From the NCBI GenBank assembly GCA_002450015.1, contig DJYG01000059.1:59258-69627 (forward strand): 10,370 nt of DNA. Reading direction: 5' to 3'. The notes under the pieces were generated by a model. The model saw only the letters and a program-made list of their open reading frames with translations, was not told the DNA's origin and did not search any database. This document shows, one piece after another, positions 1 through 5,686 of the stretch. How positions within the stretch are numbered: position 1 is the stretch's first letter; each line of letters begins with the position of its first letter. The position numbers and the translations under genes were made by a program. This DNA comes from Cyanobacteria bacterium UBA6984 (lineage in GTDB: Bacteria; Cyanobacteriota; Vampirovibrionia; Gastranaerophilales; Gastranaerophilaceae).

Positions 1-141
1 GAACGTAGTGAGTTTGCTTGCACAGGTTGAATTTAGTGAAAATTAATGAATGGAAATCGGGTTGTAGTTTTGTGGAACTTTTGCTACCAAAAGTTTCCTC
101 CGTCCGAGTAGGACAATAAATAAAGGCTTTAATAGTTATCA
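1..141. other. Non-coding stretch, no gene recognised
   Basis: All frames are short and interrupted. The only local structure seen is a 4-bp hairpin, GTCC-GAGTA-GGAC, at about 103-115. The stretch leads directly into the hairpin repeats at 152-246 and may be part of the same dispersed non-coding sequence, but that cannot be shown from one copy. Confidence 0.4.
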
Positions 142-151
142 ATGAACCAAA

Positions 152-246
152 AACTGGATTGCTACGCTTCGCTCGCAATGACAAACGTAGTCCGAAGAAT
201 CCAAAAAAAGCAACTGGATACTTCGCTAACGCTCAGTATGACAAAA
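152..246. repeat. Two copies of a short hairpin repeat, 60-bp period
   Basis: Copy 1 (152-185) and copy 2 (212-246) both begin AACTGGAT and end ATGACAAA, and lie exactly 60 bp apart. Each holds a 22-nt hairpin with a 5-bp stem and a 12-nt loop containing CTTCGCT: ATTGC/GCAAT at 158-162/175-179 and ATACT/AGTAT at 218-222/235-239. Three of the five stem pairs differ between copies and every change is compensated, so the fold rather than the sequence is kept. GGATTGC...GCAATGAC-type elements are known as dispersed non-coding repeats in several bacterial genomes; membership of such a family is inference. An open frame runs through both copies but looks fortuitous. Confidence 0.6.
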
Positions 247-504
247 GAAAGGTATAAATATGAAAGGAGTAAAGGTTTAAATACATGGGGTAAGGATGTA
301 TTCAATTTTGTCATTGAAAACGGAGAAATTTATCCTGGAGGTTATAATGCAAATTCTACAGCATCTTGTTTTAGTCATGGTTGGAATTGTACTAATTGGG
401 TAATTCAAAATTAAAATATGGATTATTTAAAAGCAGACAGTACAGGTAAGTGTAAAAATTCTTCAATTGTATTAGATGGTACGACAAATACGACCTGTCA
501 CTAA
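247..504 (+). pseudogene. C-terminal remnant of a type IV pilin-like (prepilin) protein
   Basis: The frame reads GLNTWGKDVFNFVIENG at about 271-321, then a Cys-containing stretch (ASCFSHGWNCTNWVIQN), a TAA at 412-414, and continues in the same frame as NMDYLKADSTGKC and on to a second TAA at 502-504. The NTWGKD...C...G..CT.WVI..NMDYL pattern is what I recall from the C-terminal half of prepilin-like proteins in Melainabacteria. The N-terminal methylation motif, hydrophobic helix and most of the body are missing; the hairpin repeats occupy that place. The TAA at 412 fits a single-base change of a GAA codon. The left edge is uncertain because the coding match merges with repeat-derived sequence. 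The final stop overlaps the stop of the convergent glycosylase gene (501-503). A short functional 90-residue protein starting at 142 is possible but unlikely. Confidence 0.55.
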
Positions 505-1106
505 TCTACTAAACTTTTTATATATTTCAAATCTTCTAAAAATTCTTGATTTTTTACTTCTGAATGAGCATAGGAAATTAAATATGACGGATGATAAATC
601 GCAATAGCTTTACGCCCTTTATATTCAAGATTTGCTAATTTTCCATGAACATTCGTAATTGTATATTTTGAGCCGCACAAAGATTTTAGTGCATTATTTC
701 CGCACAAAATTATTAGTTTAGGATTAATTATCTCAATTTGTTTAAGCATAAATGCTTCACATGCCAGCTTTTCTTCTCGTTTGGGAGGTCTGTTGCTTTT
801 TATTCCTTTTTGAGGATTTTTAATTAAAAATGGACGGCATTTTAATGTATTAATTATATATAAATCTTTTTTTCGGTCTATCTCTGCTTTTTCAAGATAT
901 TCATTCATAAATTGACCTGCTTTGCCAACAAAAGGAATCCCTTGCAAATCTTCTTGTTCTCCTGGGGCTTCTCCAATCAGAACAATTCTTGCTGTATCGG
1001 GGTTACCTGAGCCAAAAACAAGATTCGTGCGACATTTGCCTATTTCGCAAACTTGACATTTTTCACATTCCTTTTTTAAATCATTCAACATCTGTTGCTT
1101 CGTCAT
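501..1106 (-). CDS. Family 4 uracil-DNA glycosylase (iron-sulfur type)
   Basis: Removes uracil from DNA to start base excision repair; cytoplasmic. The 201-residue protein shows the family 4 signature: GEAPGEQED at 45-53 and PFVGKAG at 58-64 (motif A, uracil pocket and catalysis), and HPSYLI at 172-177 (C-terminal DNA-binding loop). Four cysteines match the expected 4Fe-4S ligands: Cys17 and Cys20 ahead of RTN, Cys90 in KCRP, and Cys116. Cys14 and Cys25 are extra. Between Cys90-RP and NRPP there is an insertion of about ten residues where the family usually reads CRPPxNR. The start is supported by AAGGA 8 nt upstream; it lies inside the 3' end of the symporter gene, giving a 26-bp overlap and probable translational coupling. 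A second ATG at 1091 lacks as good a site. Family assignment is secure. Confidence 0.95.
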   Translation of the reverse strand: MTKQQMLNDLKKECEKCQVCEIGKCRTNLVFGSGNPDTARIVLIGEAPGEQEDLQGIPFVGKAGQFMNEYLEKAEIDRKKDLYIINTLKCRPFLIKNPQKGIKSNRPPKREEKLACEAFMLKQIEIINPKLIILCGNNALKSLCGSKYTITNVHGKLANLEYKGRKAIAIYHPSYLISYAHSEVKNQEFLEDLKYIKSLVD

Positions 1107-2574
1107 AAGGTTCGTCCTTAACTTCGCTAAACAATCCTACATCGTACTTTTTACAATATCTTTTAACTTCTTTAACCACAACATTTGAAAGAATAAACAA
1201 GGCGAACAAATTTGGTACAGCCATAAATAAAGTTACAGCATCAGAAAGATTAATGATACTTTTAAAATTCATAGCAGAGCCAACAACAATACAAATACAA
1301 TATAAAAGTTGGAAAAAACGTGTTTTAAATTTAGAATCTCCAAATAAAAATTGCCAATTTTTCAACCCGTAATATGAACCGCATAACATTGTTCCCATTA
1401 CAAAAAAGCTTGCCATTATAGTTAGCAATATAGGGAAAAAGCTAAAAGCGGAAGCAAATGCTTTTGAAGTTAATTCAATTCCTGCTATACCATGCACGTG
1501 CAAGTATTCTCCTGAAACTACAATTACAAATGCAGTTGCAACCCCAACAATACATGTATCAACAAAAGGCTGTAACATAGCAATAAAGGCTTGTGCAACA
1601 GGTTTACTTGTTTTAACTGCGGCAAAAGCTGTTGGAGCTGTACCTAAACCTGCTTCATTTGCAAACATCGCACGTCTAAATCCCCATAGCATGCAGCCAA
1701 AAACTCCACCTGCAACGGCTTGAGGTTGAAAAGCTTGTTCAAAAATAATTTTAACAGTATGCGGAATATTTGAAATATTCATCATACAAATTATAAAAAT
1801 ACTTGTTAGATAAAATATACACATTGCAGGAGTAACTTTTTCAGTAAAATGTCCTATTGATTTTATTCCTCCAATAATTGTAATCCACGTAATTATTGCA
1901 ACAAAAAGTCCTATAATCCAGCTGTTATCGTAAAATAAACTATTTGTACCACCTGTGACTTCTGTAATTTGTGTAGTCATAGCATTTATCTGAAATAAAT
2001 TCCAACCGCCAATTACGGCAAGAACACAGCAAAAAGCATAAATTTTACCTAAATAAGGTGCAATTTTACCTAAAAAAGGACCTTTTAATCCCATAGAAAT
2101 GTAATACATAGGTCCACCGGAAGTTGAGCCATCAGAATTAATTTGCCTTAGCTTAACCCCCAATAAAACTTCTGAAAATTTCAAAGCCATGGAAAATAGT
2201 CCTGCAACAATCATCCAAAAAATTACTCCGGGTCCGCCAATAGAAACCGCTGCGGCAGAACCTGCAACATTGCCAATGCCTGCTGAAGATGAAATTGTAG
2301 CACTAAGAGCTTGGAACGACGAAACTTCACCTTTTTTTTGTCTTTTTATTAAATCTTTATGAACAAATTTATTTGCAATAAGTCTGAGTGCATGTTTAAA
2401 ACCCCAAAAGCCAATAAATCTGAGTCTAAAAGTAAAATAAATTGCAGCAAACATTAAAAGTGCTATCAATAATTGCACTTCAACACCTTTTATATTAACC
2501 GAATAAAATATAATTGAAGAAATTTTATCAGCGATAGGAGATAAAAATCCGTCAATTGCTGCATCTAAGTTCAT
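1081..2574 (-). CDS. Sodium:alanine/glycine symporter, AGCS family
   Basis: Integral inner-membrane carrier that takes up alanine or glycine with sodium. At 497 residues it has the usual family length and about ten or eleven hydrophobic segments from residue 20 to 460. Family signatures visible are SSAGIGNVAG at 97-106 with GGPGVIFW at 113-120, GGPMYYIS at 153-160, and ANEAGLGTAP at 305-314. The N terminus is complete, including the polar region around residues 65-90. The ATG is preceded by no Shine-Dalgarno sequence; a promoter at 2584-2611 would start transcription only a few bases before it. The gene is first in a unit with the overlapping glycosylase gene. The exact amino acid cannot be read from sequence. 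Confidence 0.93.
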   Translation of the reverse strand: MNLDAAIDGFLSPIADKISSIIFYSVNIKGVEVQLLIALLMFAAIYFTFRLRFIGFWGFKHALRLIANKFVHKDLIKRQKKGEVSSFQALSATISSSAGIGNVAGSAAAVSIGGPGVIFWMIVAGLFSMALKFSEVLLGVKLRQINSDGSTSGGPMYYISMGLKGPFLGKIAPYLGKIYAFCCVLAVIGGWNLFQINAMTTQITEVTGGTNSLFYDNSWIIGLFVAIITWITIIGGIKSIGHFTEKVTPAMCIFYLTSIFIICMMNISNIPHTVKIIFEQAFQPQAVAGGVFGCMLWGFRRAMFANEAGLGTAPTAFAAVKTSKPVAQAFIAMLQPFVDTCIVGVATAFVIVVSGEYLHVHGIAGIELTSKAFASAFSFFPILLTIMASFFVMGTMLCGSYYGLKNWQFLFGDSKFKTRFFQLLYCICIVVGSAMNFKSIINLSDAVTLFMAVPNLFALFILSNVVVKEVKRYCKKYDVGLFSEVKDEPYDEATDVE

Positions 2575-2583
2575 AGAATAATA

Positions 2584-2611
2584 ATATTACAAAAAAGAAA
2601 TAAATTAACAA
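2584..2611 (-). promoter_or_regulatory. Candidate promoter of the symporter-glycosylase unit
   Basis: On the minus strand TTGTTA (2611-2606), a 16-nt spacer and TAATAT (2589-2584) resemble a sigma-70 promoter. The expected start would be near 2577, two or three bases before the ATG, which fits the missing Shine-Dalgarno sequence. The region is very AT-rich, so chance matches are likely. Confidence 0.4.
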
Positions 2612-2634
2612 AGAGTAACAAAAAGTTAACCAGA

Positions 2635-2663
2635 TTGAAAAGAAATTTTTTTTATGATAATAT
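2635..2663 (+). promoter_or_regulatory. Candidate tRNA-Ser promoter with extended -10
   Basis: TTGAAA at 2635-2640, a 17-nt spacer and TAATAT at 2658-2663, with TG at 2655-2656 making an extended -10. It points toward the tRNA and is back to back with the symporter promoter. Confidence 0.5.
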
Positions 2664-2670
2664 AGAATTT

Positions 2671-2689
2671 ATCGGAGGTAACTGCCGAT
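2671..2689 (+). other. Hairpin in the tRNA-Ser 5' leader
   Basis: ATCGG at 2671-2675 pairs with CCGAT at 2685-2689 around a 9-nt loop, about 13 nt upstream of the mature tRNA. It would lie at the 5' end of the precursor, where RNase P removes the leader. Confidence 0.4.
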
Positions 2690-2702
2690 AACATAGCAAA
2701 TT

Positions 2703-2792
2703 GGAGACGTGGCCGAGTTGGCTGAAGGCGGCACCCTGCTAAGGTGTTATGTGGAGCAATCTGCATCCAGGGTTCGAATCCCTGCGTCTCCG
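2703..2792 (+). tRNA. tRNA-Ser (anticodon GCU)
   Basis: The acceptor stem GGAGACG (2703-2709) pairs with CGTCTCC (2785-2791), followed by discriminator G2792. The anticodon stem-loop spans 2731-2747 with anticodon GCT at 2738-2740, reading AGC/AGU. A long variable arm (about 2748-2767) is typical of serine tRNA, and the T arm CAGGG-TTCGAAT-CCCTG lies at 2768-2784. The 3' CCA is not encoded, so a CCA-adding enzyme is needed. Confidence 0.97.
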
Positions 2793-2821
2793 AATTTTTA
2801 TAATAAAATGGAAATAAAACA

Positions 2822-2849
2822 AAGACTCACAATTAAAGTGAGTTTTTTT
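2822..2849 (+). terminator. Rho-independent terminator after tRNA-Ser
   Basis: ACTCAC (2825-2830), a 7-nt loop and GTGAGT (2838-2843) are followed by a run of T; A/T pairs extend the stem outward. It lies about 30 nt after the tRNA. Confidence 0.75.
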
Positions 2850-2952
2850 ATTAAGCACAAGAATGACTTCCAGATGATTTATTTGTCTTATCTGCAAGCA
2901 CGGAGTTGAAGATTTTCAAAAGGTATAGTTAAATTTTCTGTATATATCGAAA

Positions 2953-2987
2953 CTAAAGCCGATAGTTAATAAGACTGTCAGTTTTAG
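2953..2987 (+). promoter_or_regulatory. Long imperfect hairpin in the region before the RHH-NifX gene
   Basis: Positions 2953-2965 can pair with 2975-2987 across a 9-nt loop: 12 of 13 positions pair, with one C-A mismatch (2960/2980). Two pairs are G-U on the plus strand (2958/2982 and 2963/2977) and would be A-C on the minus strand, so a plus-strand RNA structure is favoured. It lies between the tRNA terminator and the promoter-like palindrome at 3010-3029. It could be a small RNA, part of an upstream-initiated leader, or a decayed element. No known riboswitch class was recognised. Confidence 0.4.
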
Positions 2988-3009
2988 ATTGAGCTGATTA
3001 TTACATTTT

Positions 3010-3029
3010 GATTATGTGTTGACATAATC
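3010..3029 (+). promoter_or_regulatory. Perfect 8-bp inverted repeat overlapping a promoter (candidate operator)
   Basis: GATTATGT (3010-3017) and ACATAATC (3022-3029) are exact reverse complements with a 4-nt spacer. Inside the right arm is a possible extended -10, TG-A-CATAAT (3020-3028), with a weak -35 (ATTACA at 3000-3005 or TTACAT at 3001-3006). Alternatively TTGACA at 3019-3024 could be a -35, but its -10 (TAGTTT) is poor. The gene just downstream encodes a ribbon-helix-helix-like domain, so autoregulation through this site is a reasonable inference. Confidence 0.5.
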
Positions 3030-3053
3030 AAGCTTACGTGTTAGTTTTTTATT

Positions 3054-3671
3054 ATGAAGTGTTGTGAAAAATCAAATTGGGGCGGGAAACGTGAACAGGC
3101 AGGAAGAAAGAAAACCTGTCTTAAAAAAGTGTCGTTCAATAGAAGAATTAACGAAAACATTTTAAATATTTTAAGAGATTACGCAAAAAGACATAATCTT
3201 ACAGATACGCAAGCTCTTGAAAGTGCCATTCTATTACAGAGCAACATTGAAAAATTAAAAGGAGATATGGTTATGAAAATTTGTATTCCGACAAGTGAAG
3301 GTAAATTATGCGGACATTTTGGACATTGTGATTCATTTACATTTGCTGAAATTAACCCTGAAACAAAAGAAATTTTAAATATAGAAGAAAGAATACCGGA
3401 AGAAGGCATTTCTTGTCAGAGTGCTGCTTGGATATCAGAACAAGGTGTAAGCAAAGTTTTAGCAGGTGGAATGGGCGGACGTCCTATGATGATGTTTGCT
3501 CAAAATGGAGTTGAGGTTGTTGCAGGCTGTCCTGAATTACCTATCAGAGAAGTTTTAGAAAAATATATGGCTAATTCTCTTGAAACAGGAGCAAACACTT
3601 GTGGAGGAGAAGGACACAATCACGCACATTGCCATCACCACGGCGAAGGACATCACTGTCATCACGAGTAA
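3054..3671 (+). CDS. Ribbon-helix-helix-like domain fused to NifX/MTH1175-like metal-cluster-binding domain
   Basis: Residues 9-20 (WGGKREQAGRKK) and about 24-62 look like a ribbon-helix-helix DNA-binding region: a strand KKVSFNRRI, a helix at 34-47 and a helix at 51-62. From Met74 the protein is a dinitrogenase iron-molybdenum cofactor-type domain: MKICIPTSEGK, HFGHCDSF at 88-95, GGMGGRPMMMF at 138-148 and GCPELP at 159-164. This fold binds metal-sulfur clusters; most such proteins outside nitrogen fixation have unknown roles. The tail (about 183-205) has ten His and three Cys, probably binding metal. The first ATG has no Shine-Dalgarno sequence and an in-frame TAG at 3042 limits any extension. 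AAGGAG sits 8 nt before Met74, so a short product of about 132 residues is probably also, or mainly, made. First gene of a unit with the next two. Confidence 0.75.
   Translation: MKCCEKSNWGGKREQAGRKKTCLKKVSFNRRINENILNILRDYAKRHNLTDTQALESAILLQSNIEKLKGDMVMKICIPTSEGKLCGHFGHCDSFTFAEINPETKEILNIEERIPEEGISCQSAAWISEQGVSKVLAGGMGGRPMMMFAQNGVEVVAGCPELPIREVLEKYMANSLETGANTCGGEGHNHAHCHHHGEGHHCHHE
3259..3275 (+). promoter_or_regulatory. Internal ribosome-binding site and second start in the fusion gene
   Basis: AAGGAG at 3259-3264 lies 8 nt before an in-frame ATG at 3273-3275, exactly where the metal-cluster-binding domain begins (MKICIP). Another in-frame ATG at 3267 is only 2 nt away and too close. This is a better start than the one at 3054. 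Confidence 0.65.
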
Positions 3672-3702
3672 ATGAAGATTAAATATATGGTGGGATTAAA
3701 TT

Positions 3703-4476
3703 ATGAAAATTCATCAAATCAGAAATGCAACGATAATTGTAACTTATAACGATAAAAGATTTTTAATAGACCCTTGGCTAATGCCAAAAGAGTTTATGTC
3801 AGGATTTGAAGGTGCAATGAATAGTGATATTAGACAACCAAGAATTGAGTTACCTATCTCTATTGATAAAATTGTTGATGTCGATGCGGTTATTTTAACC
3901 CATTTTCACCCTGACCATTTTGATGAATTTGCAGCAAAAGCATTGGATAAAAATATTCCGTTTTTTGTTCAAAATGAAACTGATATGAATATTATTAAAA
4001 ATTTTGGCTTCAACGTTGTTCGCCTTATTTCTGAAAGCGGAACAGATTTTGAGGGGATTAAAATATATAAAACACAATGCCAGCATGGCAGACGAGAAGT
4101 CGTTAAACCAATGTGTGAGCAAATAGGAATGCCTTATGATGCTATGGGAATAGTATTTAAGGCTAACACGGAAAAAACATTATACGTTGCAGGGGACACA
4201 ATTTGGTGTGATGAAGTAAAAACGGCTATTAATAAATTTAACCCTGAAATAATTATTATAAATGCGTGTGGCGCTACTGTATTAGTGGGCGAGGGCGAAA
4301 GGTTGATTATGGATATTGAGGATATAAAAGCAATATCAAATTACGCAAAAAATTCAACTATAATTGCAAGTCACATGGATACAGTAAGCCATTTAACGGT
4401 TACAAGAGAGGATATAAAAAATCTAAAACAAAACAATGTTATAGTTCCTGATGATAATGAAATATTAGAATATTAA
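3703..4476 (+). CDS. MBL-fold metal-dependent hydrolase, UlaG-like
   Basis: A 257-residue metallo-beta-lactamase-fold protein of the UlaG-like group, probably a cytoplasmic two-metal hydrolase acting on a phosphodiester, lactone or similar bond; the substrate cannot be read. Metal-binding signatures are THFHPDHF at 66-73 (His67, His69, Asp71, His72), His128 in CQHGR, Asp165 in AGDT, and His224 in ASHMD. IDPW at 22-25 is the usual first conserved turn. All expected ligands are present, so it should be active. There is no signal peptide. It begins 31 bp after the NifX-like gene; the ribosome-binding site is a weak GGTGG about 9 nt upstream. Together with the 12-bp gap to the next gene this indicates one transcript. 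Confidence 0.85.
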   Translation: MKIHQIRNATIIVTYNDKRFLIDPWLMPKEFMSGFEGAMNSDIRQPRIELPISIDKIVDVDAVILTHFHPDHFDEFAAKALDKNIPFFVQNETDMNIIKNFGFNVVRLISESGTDFEGIKIYKTQCQHGRREVVKPMCEQIGMPYDAMGIVFKANTEKTLYVAGDTIWCDEVKTAINKFNPEIIIINACGATVLVGEGERLIMDIEDIKAISNYAKNSTIIASHMDTVSHLTVTREDIKNLKQNNVIVPDDNEILEY

Positions 4477-4488
4477 AGGAAAATACAA

Positions 4489-4965
4489 ATGTTCAGACCT
4501 CTAAGAAGAATAAAGCAGCAATTAACAAACGAGGAATGTATTTCAGTTTTGAAAAATGAAGTAAGGGGGGTACTTTCAGTTTTGGGGGATAATGAATACC
4601 CTTATGGTTTGCCTATTAATTATTGGTACTGTGAAAACGAAGATAAAATATATTTTCATGGGGCAAAAGATGGACATAAAATTGATGCCATAACAAAGCA
4701 CGATAAAGTTTCTCTTTGTGTATATGATAACGGAATTCAAGTTGAAGGCAAAAGAGGACTTGATTATAAAAGTGTAATAATTTTTGGCAGAATAAAACCA
4801 GTTGAAGATTTTGATAAAATGGTTTACATTTGTAGAAAACTAAGTGAACAATTCGACTTTGGTGAGGATTACATAGAAGAAGAAATTCAAAAATTTGCAA
4901 AGTTTGTTTTATGTTTAGAACTGACACCGGAACATATTTGCGGAAAAAGAGTTAATGAGAGTTAA
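4489..4965 (+). CDS. Pyridoxamine 5'-phosphate oxidase-like flavin-binding protein, NimA-like
   Basis: A 158-residue flavin-binding split-barrel protein of the type grouped with 5-nitroimidazole-resistance reductases. Visible marks are RGVLSVLGDNEYPYGLPINY (26-45), the first barrel strands; YFHGAKDGHKIDAI (55-68), whose H-x-A-x-x-G-H-K pattern is typical of the family and contributes to cofactor or heme binding; IIFGRI at 97-102; and LELTPEHICGK at 143-153. It probably binds FMN or heme and acts in the cytoplasm as a small reductase or cofactor protein; actual nitroimidazole resistance cannot be claimed. AAGGA lies 8 nt before the ATG, and the gene follows the hydrolase by 12 bp. No clear terminator follows it. 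Confidence 0.85.
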   Translation: MFRPLRRIKQQLTNEECISVLKNEVRGVLSVLGDNEYPYGLPINYWYCENEDKIYFHGAKDGHKIDAITKHDKVSLCVYDNGIQVEGKRGLDYKSVIIFGRIKPVEDFDKMVYICRKLSEQFDFGEDYIEEEIQKFAKFVLCLELTPEHICGKRVNES

Positions 4966-5066
4966 AAGTTTTTTTGAGTTTGTTATGACGAAGATTTGCA
5001 AATTTTTGAAAGGATAAAGTTGCAAAAGATTCAACAGCAGCAAATAAAAAAGATGTAGAACAAGCA

Positions 5067-5570
5067 TTGAAAAAAGAATTATCAAACATGTCAGAGGCTG
5101 ATAAAAAAAGAATGTATAATGCAAAAGATATGTCTGATGCTGAAATTGATTCTGTAATTAATGATATTATTTCAGAAACATCAAAAGGTTGTACTATTAC
5201 AGAAATGACAGGACAAGATGTTGGAAAATTGACAGGACGTTTAGCAAAGAAATATGGTGCAAAAAATGCTCAAAAAATATTGGGACGCTTGTGTAATTCA
5301 GCCGTGAAAACAGCTTCAGCAGGAGTTAAATTAGCAGGTAAAAAGATTCCAGGAATTAATATAATAAGTGGAGGTTTTGGAATATACAAAGCCGCAAATG
5401 GAGATAAATCAGGTTTATATGATACTGCGGATGCGGTAATAGGATTAATTCCATATGTTGGTCCGGCTATATCATTAATAGGTACCGAAAATATTCATAA
5501 TGCAATTAAAGAAGATGTAAAAAATACAGATGGTATCAGGAGATTAGACGCATTAGCTATGTCATTATAA
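5067..5570 (+). CDS. Hydrophobic, Gly-rich protein of unknown family, probably 5'-truncated
   Basis: Family not recognised. Numbered from the TTG at 5067, the 167 residues have a charged, Met-rich N-terminal helix region (1-40), a basic Gly/Lys/Ala stretch (50-92), and two hydrophobic Gly-rich segments, about 93-110 (KIPGINIISGGFGIYKAA) and 121-140 (ADAVIGLIPYVGPAISLIG). The second resembles hydrophobic segments found ahead of polymorphic toxin or pore-forming domains, but this is only a resemblance. No start is convincing: TTG at 5067 and ATG at 5088 both lack a Shine-Dalgarno sequence. The frame stays open and protein-like upstream to 5010 (KDKVAKDSTAANKKDVEQAL) until a TGA at 5007. The gene therefore looks like the 3' part of a longer gene. 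A strong terminator follows at 5632. Confidence 0.5.
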   Translation: MKKELSNMSEADKKRMYNAKDMSDAEIDSVINDIISETSKGCTITEMTGQDVGKLTGRLAKKYGAKNAQKILGRLCNSAVKTASAGVKLAGKKIPGINIISGGFGIYKAANGDKSGLYDTADAVIGLIPYVGPAISLIGTENIHNAIKEDVKNTDGIRRLDALAMSL

Positions 5571-5631
5571 AATATAGATGATATATGATTGCAGAATATT
5601 AATTTTAAATTCCTATTTTATCATGTGAACT

Positions 5632-5668
5632 AAAAACAACTTGCAAAATTTATTTGCAAGTTGTTTTT
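5632..5668. terminator. Bidirectional rho-independent terminator
   Basis: A perfect 16-bp stem (5632-5647 with 5653-5668) around the loop ATTTA, with A5 at the left end and T5 at the right end, so it can stop transcription from both sides. It lies between the convergent hydrophobic-protein and CHAP-amidase genes. Confidence 0.9.
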
Positions 5669-5686
5669 GGTTTATAAAATATTTAG

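Noticed and set aside
142..414. A 90-residue reading frame as an intact gene
   Set aside because: Its first 35 or so codons run through the two hairpin repeats, there is no ribosome-binding site, and pilin-like coding continues past its stop. A pseudogene fits better.
2709..2909. 66-residue plus-strand reading frame
   Set aside because: It starts inside tRNA-Ser and runs through its terminator.
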